From an uncultured Roseburia sp. (GTDB taxonomy: Bacteria > Bacillota > Clostridia > Lachnospirales > Lachnospiraceae), in NCBI GenBank assembly GCA_905206195.1, contig CAJLGN010000045.1, positions 1 to 8,278 of the forward strand: a stretch of DNA of 8,278 nucleotides, in the 5' to 3' direction. Shown piece after piece: positions 4,240 to 8,278 of the stretch. Positions within the stretch are counted from its first letter, which is position 1; each line of letters begins with the position of its first letter. Below the pieces are notes generated by a model. The model was not told where the DNA came from. It saw nothing but the letters and a program-made list of their open reading frames with translations, and did not search any database. The position numbers and the translations under genes were made by a program.

Positions 4240-6330
4240 TTACTCTTGTGCACTGTCAACCTTCGACGCTCTCGCCGCCACCTCTTTCTCCTGAATATCC
4301 GATGGCGTCTGCTCATATCTTGAAAACTCATACGAGAATGTTCCGCTTCCTCCCGTCATCGACCGCAGATCCGTGTTGTACCCATACAACTCCATATATG
4401 GAATGTCCGATACAATTTCCTGATATCCGTGTTCAACCGGATTCATGCCAAGCACACGACCGCGGCGTTTATTCAAATCCCCCATGATATCTCCCGTGTA
4501 CTTTTCTGGAACGACTACCTTTAAAGATGCAATCGGCTCAAGAAGAATTGGAGATGCCTCCATAAACCCTTTCTTGAACGCCTGATGCGCAGCCACCTTA
4601 AACGCCATCTCCGAGGAGTCCACCGGATGGTAGGAGCCGTCGTAGAGCACAGCCTTCACACCAACGACTGGATATGCAGCCATCGGTCCTTTTAGGACAG
4701 CCTCCTGAATGCCCTTTTCCACCGCTGGGAAATAATTCTTTGGCACCGCTCCACCAACCACGCATTGCTCGAACGTATACGCGGTCTCCAGATCGCCGGA
4801 CGGCTCAAATGTCATCTTCACATGACCGTACTGTCCGTGTCCACCGGACTGTTTTTTATATTTGTATTCCACGTCCGCCCGCTTTCGGATCGTCTCTCGG
4901 AATGCCACCTTCGGCTTCTTCAACTCAACCTCAACTTTGTAGCGCAAAAGAAGCTTGCTCGCCACGATCTCGAGATGCTGGTCGCCCATGCCGTAAAGAA
5001 GCGTCTGTCCGTTCTCGCTGTCATTGACAGATTTTAAAGTGAGATCCTCTGACATCAGCTTCTGCAATGCCTGGGAAATCTTATCCTCGTCGCCCTTGTT
5101 CTTCGCCTTGTAGCGCTTGTATGTATAGGGTGTGGAGATCGTCGTCCGAATATACAGGATCGGATTTGCTTTTGTGGAGAGGGAATCTGTGGTAGCCGCC
5201 TGGGACAGCTTTGCGAGCGCACCGATATCCCCAGCGTGCAGCTCCCTCACCTCCTCCGGTTTATTTCCCCGGATCACATACAACTTTCCCACTTTCTCCT
5301 CAACCTCTCTGTGGTGATTAAAAAGCACGTCATCCGTCTTAATCACACCGGAATTCACTTTGATCAGGGAATATTTTCCAATAAACGGATCCGCAATCGT
5401 CTTCCAGATATAGGCAGACTTTGGTTTTGAAAAATCGTAATCAGCATTATACACCTCGTTCGTCTTGGCATTGATACCGGTGCATGAGCGCTTCTCCGGG
5501 CTCGGAAGATATTTTACAATGTCCACCAGCAGCGTGTAGACCCCGCGCGCCATGAGGTTTGACCCCATGAGAACCGGAACGATGCTTCCGTCCGCGACAT
5601 TCACGCGGAGCGCCTGGCGAATCTCATCTTCCGAGAACTCCTCACCTCCAAAGTAGCGATCCATAAACGCCTCGCTGGTCTCCGCCACCGCCTCCATCAG
5701 CGCCTCACGGCAGAGTTCCAGATTCTCTTTGGAATAATCCGGCACTTCCGTCTTCTCGACGTCCCCCTGCCTGGTCCAGCGCTTTGCGCGCTGCTGTAAT
5801 ACGTTCACATAGCCCACAAACTTACCGTCCTCCCGGATCGGAAGATGAAATGGAGCAATGCGCTTGCCGTACATCTCCTGCAAGTCCTCAACAACCTGTC
5901 TGTAGCTCGCCTCATCGATATCCATATCCGTCACAAACACCATGCGCGGCAGCTTATACTTCTCACATATTTCCCACGCTTTGCGCGTGCCAACCTCAAT
6001 GCCCGCCTTGCCGGAAACCACGATGATTGCCGCGTCCGCGACGCTGACCGCCTCCTCCGTCTCGCCCACAAAATCAAAATAACCAGGTGTGTCGAGTACA
6101 TTGATCTTGGTGTCACCCCAGATAATCGGCACTACGGAGGTATTGATTGAGAACAGACGCTTCGTCTCCTCCTTATCGTAATCACTTATGGTGTTGCCGT
6201 CTTCCACTTTTCCCATGCGCGATGTCATTCCTGCAAGATAAGCCATCGCCTCCACAAGACTTGTCTTGCCAGCCCCTCCATGGCCGAGTAACGCCACATT
6301 GCGGATCTTGTCAGTTGTGTAAACATTCAT
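4240..6330 (-). CDS. fusA2: EF-G2-like translational GTPase
   Basis: This 696-aa protein is full length for EF-G and shows its domain order: G domain (to about 280), domain II (to about 400), domain III, domain IV with SGGHGQYGHV (495-504) and tip loop GSYHPVDSSEMAFKVA (565-580), and domain V (EPIASLKVVVPEKYTGDIMGDLNKR, from 598). The opening MNVYTTDKIRNVALLGHGGAGKT and AGNT-like GNTISDYDKEE are those of the EF-G2 subfamily, not of housekeeping EF-G or TetM-type protection proteins. The P-loop GHGGAGKT (16-23) is intact. The G3 motif is DTPGY (80-84), with Tyr in place of the catalytic His. The G4 motif is TDMD (134-137) instead of NKxD. GTP use may therefore differ from EF-G. An ideal GGAGGG lies 6 bases before the ATG. 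It acts in the cytoplasm, presumably on ribosomes; the exact role is unknown. Confidence 0.9.
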   Translation of the reverse strand: MNVYTTDKIRNVALLGHGGAGKTSLVEAMAYLAGMTSRMGKVEDGNTISDYDKEETKRLFSINTSVVPIIWGDTKINVLDTPGYFDFVGETEEAVSVADAAIIVVSGKAGIEVGTRKAWEICEKYKLPRMVFVTDMDIDEASYRQVVEDLQEMYGKRIAPFHLPIREDGKFVGYVNVLQQRAKRWTRQGDVEKTEVPDYSKENLELCREALMEAVAETSEAFMDRYFGGEEFSEDEIRQALRVNVADGSIVPVLMGSNLMARGVYTLLVDIVKYLPSPEKRSCTGINAKTNEVYNADYDFSKPKSAYIWKTIADPFIGKYSLIKVNSGVIKTDDVLFNHHREVEEKVGKLYVIRGNKPEEVRELHAGDIGALAKLSQAATTDSLSTKANPILYIRTTISTPYTYKRYKAKNKGDEDKISQALQKLMSEDLTLKSVNDSENGQTLLYGMGDQHLEIVASKLLLRYKVEVELKKPKVAFRETIRKRADVEYKYKKQSGGHGQYGHVKMTFEPSGDLETAYTFEQCVVGGAVPKNYFPAVEKGIQEAVLKGPMAAYPVVGVKAVLYDGSYHPVDSSEMAFKVAAHQAFKKGFMEASPILLEPIASLKVVVPEKYTGDIMGDLNKRRGRVLGMNPVEHGYQEIVSDIPYMELYGYNTDLRSMTGGSGTFSYEFSRYEQTPSDIQEKEVAARASKVDSAQE

Positions 6331-6345
6331 AGCAAACCCTCCATA

Positions 6346-6366
6346 TTCTGTATATATTTCTGTATA
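6346..6366. repeat. 9-bp direct repeat in the fusA2 leader
   Basis: TTCTGTATA occurs twice (6346-6354 and 6358-6366), separated by 3 bp, a 12-bp period. It lies immediately upstream of the fusA2 ribosome binding site and probably within the 5' leader. No function is evident. Confidence 0.5.
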
Positions 6367-6371
6367 GTTAT

Positions 6372-6400
6372 ATTTTACTAAATTTTACTGTTTATTACAA
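6372..6400 (-). promoter_or_regulatory. Candidate promoter for fusA2
   Basis: On the minus strand TTGTAA (6400-6395), a 17-bp spacer and TAAAAT (6377-6372) form a moderate sigma-A promoter with a predicted start near 6365 and a leader of about 35 nt. Other AT-rich hexamers nearby could serve instead. Confidence 0.35.
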
Positions 6401-6419
6401 CCAATTTACTCAATATTAC
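6373..6419. repeat. Five helically phased TTAC/GTAA motifs over the fusA2 promoter
   Basis: On the plus strand TTTTACT, TTTTACT, TATTACA, ATTTACT and TATTACG place their TAC triplets at 6376, 6386, 6396, 6407 and 6417, intervals of 10, 10, 11 and 10 bp. All five motifs therefore face the same side of the helix, and they overlap the candidate fusA2 promoter. This fits either intrinsic DNA curvature or cooperative binding of a regulator. Confidence 0.5.
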
Positions 6420-6558
6420 GAATTAGTTTTATATTAACCCAGATATATTTATATATTATGTATGTATTCTAAACATTATGTAGATTTTTATTCTTATTGT
6501 TTACACAATATTTACAAATAGGACACTGGCATTCTATTTTCCCTGTTTATCTGTTTGC

Positions 6559-6597
6559 TTTTGCACGTTAAAGTGTTGACTTTTGTGCGTGAAGTGT
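6559..6597 (+). repeat. Direct repeat overlapping the tyrA promoter, possible operator
   Basis: TTTTGCACGTTAAAGTGT (6559-6576) and TTTTGTGCGTGAAGTGT (6581-6597) are imperfect direct repeats with a 22-bp offset, about two helical turns. The -35 hexamer sits exactly at their junction and the second copy fills the spacer, so a protein bound here would block polymerase. Confidence 0.45.
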
Positions 6598-6604
6598 CTA
6601 TGAT
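6576..6604 (+). promoter_or_regulatory. Sigma-A promoter for tyrA
   Basis: TTGACT (6576-6581), a 17-bp spacer and TATGAT (6599-6604) match consensus at 5 of 6 positions each. The start is predicted near 6611, giving a short leader of about 33 nt with no room for an attenuator or T-box, so control is more likely by a DNA-binding regulator and by feedback on the enzyme. Confidence 0.75.
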
Positions 6605-6643
6605 AATCTAAGTATAACTATCGCAAAATATGGGGGATTTGAC

Positions 6644-7741
6644 ATGCAATATCGCAAGATTGGATTTATTGGACTGGGCCTGATTGGCGGCTCTATCGCC
6701 AAACGGTTAAAAATGCTCCACCCGGAGCTTTCCATCATCGCCACCGCCGGACACGCATCCACGATCGAGACGGCGCACGCTGAGGGATTGATCACAAATC
6801 ATACGCGCTGCGCGATGGAAGAATTCTATGACTGTGATTACATATTTTTATGCACGCCGGTTCAGCAGAATGTCGAGTATCTGCGCAGACTCAAAGGACA
6901 TGTGAACGAGCACTGCATCATCACTGATGTCGGAAGTGTCAAATCCGATATCCACGCGGAGGTCACAGCGCTCGATATGGAGCGCCAGTTTATCGGCGGG
7001 CATCCGATGGCAGGCTCCGAGCAGACCGGGATCGCCAACGCGCGCGCGCTTTTGCTCGAGAACGCCTACTACATCATCACACCGACTGCGCACTCCGACG
7101 AGAAATCCGTCACAGACTTCCGGGATCTCGTCGCCTCGCTGGGGGCGATTCCTCTCATCCTCGACTACAAGCTGCACGACTACGCGACGGCCGCCATCAG
7201 TCATCTCCCCCACATCATCGCCTACAGTCTCGTAAATCTGGTGCGGAAGTCCGACACCAAGGTCGAAATCATGAAGACGATCGCCGCCGGAGGGTTTAAA
7301 GATATCACACGCATCGCCTCCTCCTCCCCCGTGATGTGGGAAAACATCTGCCTCTCGAACCAAGATCAGCTCTTAAGGCTGATCGACGCCTACATCGGGA
7401 CACTGGAGAAAACGAGGGATGACATTGCGCGCGCCGACGGTGCATCTTTGATTGCATCCTTTACCGCCGCGAAGGATTACCGCGACTCGATCACGATCGC
7501 GCGGGACGGCGCATTGAAACAGTCCTATGAGTTGTATATTGATCTTTTGGACGAGGCCGGAGGAATCGCCACGATCGCGACGATTCTAGCCAGCAATCAC
7601 TTGAGCATCAAAAATATCGGCATCATTCACAACCGCGAATTTGAGGAGGGCGTGCTGCGCCTTGAGATGTACGACAGGAAATCTTTGGATGCCTCCACGG
7701 CGCTTCTAAAACGCCACCATTACACTGTGTACGAGCGATGA
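6644..7741 (+). CDS. tyrA: Prephenate dehydrogenase with C-terminal ACT domain
   Basis: This 365-aa cytoplasmic enzyme converts prephenate to 4-hydroxyphenylpyruvate, the committed step to tyrosine. The N-terminal Rossmann fold has GLGLIGGS (10-17) for the dinucleotide. It is followed by TDVGSVK (94-100), GGHPMAGSE (118-126) with the catalytic His120, SHLPH (186-190) and the family segment RIASSSPVMWENICLSNQ (223-240). Residues about 297-362 form an ACT domain (LLDEAGGIATIATIL, IGIIHNREFEEGVLRLEMYD), expected to bind tyrosine for feedback inhibition. There is no fused chorismate mutase or AroA. Length is normal. GGGGGA lies 6 bases before the ATG. It stands alone between its own promoter and a terminator instead of in an aromatic operon. 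Confidence 0.96.
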   Translation: MQYRKIGFIGLGLIGGSIAKRLKMLHPELSIIATAGHASTIETAHAEGLITNHTRCAMEEFYDCDYIFLCTPVQQNVEYLRRLKGHVNEHCIITDVGSVKSDIHAEVTALDMERQFIGGHPMAGSEQTGIANARALLLENAYYIITPTAHSDEKSVTDFRDLVASLGAIPLILDYKLHDYATAAISHLPHIIAYSLVNLVRKSDTKVEIMKTIAAGGFKDITRIASSSPVMWENICLSNQDQLLRLIDAYIGTLEKTRDDIARADGASLIASFTAAKDYRDSITIARDGALKQSYELYIDLLDEAGGIATIATILASNHLSIKNIGIIHNREFEEGVLRLEMYDRKSLDASTALLKRHHYTVYER

Positions 7742-7760
7742 GCTCTCTCCCCACAGTGCA

Positions 7761-7793
7761 ACAGAAAAAGACCGCCTGGGCGGTCTTTTCTGT
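7761..7793 (+). terminator. Bidirectional intrinsic terminator between tyrA and the PTS gene
   Basis: GACCGC (7770-7775), loop CTGG and GCGGTC (7780-7785) are flanked by A-run and T-run: AAAAA on the left, TTTT on the right. This gives a U-tract on either strand and serves both converging genes. The outer ACAG/CTGT bases extend the pairing. Confidence 0.9.
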
Positions 7794-7798
7794 CGTAA

Positions 7799-7868
7799 AA
7801 GCGGATCAAAAAGCCGCTTCTATAATTGTTATGGGGCATTTTTTATAGCACTGTAAGATAACAGCGCT
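7799..7868 (-). terminator. Two further hairpins downstream of the PTS gene
   Basis: Just past the PTS stop codon, ACAGCGCT (7861-7868) and AGCACTGT (7847-7854) pair over 8 bp with one G-U but have no U-run on the minus strand. Farther on, AAGCGG (7799-7804) and CCGCTT (7814-7819) form a 6-bp hairpin followed on the minus strand by TTTA. Together with the bidirectional terminator they may shape or protect the 3' end of the PTS mRNA. Confidence 0.45.
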
Positions 7869-7871
7869 GTC

Positions 7872-8278
7872 TTACTTACATAATTTCTTAAATTCGTCAG
7901 CTACAAACTGTACCTTGGTGCCGATGATCACCTGCACAGCAGTCTTACTCGGCCGAACAACACCTGCAACGCCTGCAGATTTGATCTTCTTCTCATCCAC
8001 CTTGGTGTAATCCTTGATTTCCAGACGAAGTCTCGTGATGCAGTTGTCGATGCTCGCCACGTTCTCTCTTCCGCCAACGCCCTCAAGAACGGTCTTTGCA
8101 ACTTCTGTAAAGTTGTCATTTGCAAGCTTTACAGTCGCCTCATCCACATCGTCGTCCTCGCGTCCCGGTGTCTTTAAGTCAAATTTCACAATCACGACGC
8201 GGAATACCACATAGAATACCAGGAATGCGGCAATTCCAAGCGGGAGGATCAGCCATGTCTTCTGTGCGGCTGGAAGCG
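7872..8278 (-). CDS. PTS EIICB permease, glucose/N-acetylglucosamine family, C-terminal part
   Basis: The last 134 residues of a longer gene lie in the window; the 5' part is beyond base 8278. They comprise the final EIIC membrane helix (WLILPLGIAAFLVFYVVFRVVIV), the linker KFDLKTPGREDDD typical of glucose/GlcNAc permeases, and a complete EIIB domain. That domain carries the phospho-accepting cysteine in DNCITRLRLEIKD (Cys at fragment residue 79) and ends with GVAGVVRPSKTAVQVIIGTK. No EIIA domain follows, so EIIA must be supplied separately. The GVxGVVRPS/QVIIGTK wording is closer to GlcNAc (NagE) than to PtsG proteins, but the specificity lies in EIIC, which is not visible. The protein would import and phosphorylate a hexose or amino sugar across the membrane. 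A GTG codon at 8210 is not the real start, because the frame stays open and membrane-like upstream. Confidence 0.9.
   Translation of the reverse strand, partial: LPAAQKTWLILPLGIAAFLVFYVVFRVVIVKFDLKTPGREDDDVDEATVKLANDNFTEVAKTVLEGVGGRENVASIDNCITRLRLEIKDYTKVDEKKIKSAGVAGVVRPSKTAVQVIIGTKVQFVADEFKKLCK

Larger units (their letters stand above)
6331..6643. other. AT-rich divergent control region between fusA2 and tyrA
   Basis: This 313-bp stretch holds no ORF that I can support. On the fusA2 side are a 9-bp direct repeat, a candidate promoter and a helically phased GTAA repeat (6373-6419). On the tyrA side are a strong sigma-A promoter and an overlapping direct repeat (6559-6604). In the middle (about 6420-6558) I see only AT-rich DNA, with a short tandem TTTACA pair around 6500-6516. 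Confidence 0.75.

Noticed and set aside
4240..6330. Tetracycline-resistance (TetM-like) ribosomal protection protein
   Set aside because: The N-terminus, P-loop context (GHGGAGKT) and domain IV tip are EF-G2-like; TetM-type proteins begin with a different AHVDAGKT-type G1 context.
6331..6643. TyrR-type box upstream of tyrA
   Set aside because: The TTTACA...TTTACA pair around 6500-6516 is a direct repeat and not the TGTAAA-N6-TTTACA palindrome, and it lies about 60 bases or more upstream of the promoter.
6848..7363. 171-codon minus-strand frame inside tyrA
   Set aside because: It is antisense to conserved catalytic segments of prephenate dehydrogenase, with no initiation signal or recognisable domain.
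7872..8210. Stand-alone EIIB protein starting at a GTG codon at 8210
   Set aside because: The frame remains open to the window edge and encodes the last EIIC transmembrane helix, so this is the end of a larger EIICB protein.

Overview
The window looks like chromosomal DNA from an anaerobic, probably spore-forming Firmicute, most likely of the Lachnospiraceae (Clostridia). This rests on gene content and style: strong AGGAGG-type ribosome binding sites, TTGACA/TATAAT-type promoters, a eukaryote-type NADP isocitrate dehydrogenase, an ACT-tailed prephenate dehydrogenase, an EF-G2-type GTPase and a Cys/Gly-rich mini-protein. I assign the family from memory of such proteins, not from a search.

Layout. 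(1) 1-1600, minus strand: icd runs into the start of an ABC-F ATPase through a 4-base ATGA overlap. Upstream of icd lies an unusually organised control region: a near-consensus sigma-A promoter (1567-1594), a perfect 18-bp palindrome just downstream of the predicted transcription start (1530-1547), and a leader of about 200 nt that can fold into two adjacent stem domains (1377-1487). (2) 1660-2870: a cluster of very small genes. They are a 73-aa Cys/Gly-rich protein (+), a 49-aa charged protein on the minus strand (1995-2144), and a two-gene operon of Met-rich helical proteins (2233-2859, +). Two of the start regions carry CATANNNT boxes resembling sporulation (sigma-E/K) -10 elements. (3) 2879-6330, minus strand: an EF-G2-like GTPase followed after 47 bp by a membrane-anchored protein with one Listeria-Bacteroides (InlB B-type) repeat and a propeller-like C-terminus. 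A terminator hairpin that overlaps the convergent Met-rich gene closes this unit. (4) 6331-6643: an AT-rich divergent control region with a helically phased GTAA repeat on the fusA2 side and an 18/17-bp direct repeat on the tyrA promoter. (5) tyrA (+), a bidirectional terminator, and the C-terminal end of a glucose/GlcNAc-family PTS EIICB protein (-).

Most of the large genes are housekeeping: 2-oxoglutarate/glutamate supply, tyrosine synthesis, sugar uptake and translation. They do not form one pathway. The parts most worth a second look are the icd leader, the mini-protein cluster with its possible sporulation promoters, the EF-G2 with substituted catalytic and guanine-recognition motifs, and the two repeat-bearing promoters around 6370-6600. 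I found no tRNA, rRNA, CRISPR array, insertion sequence or phage gene.
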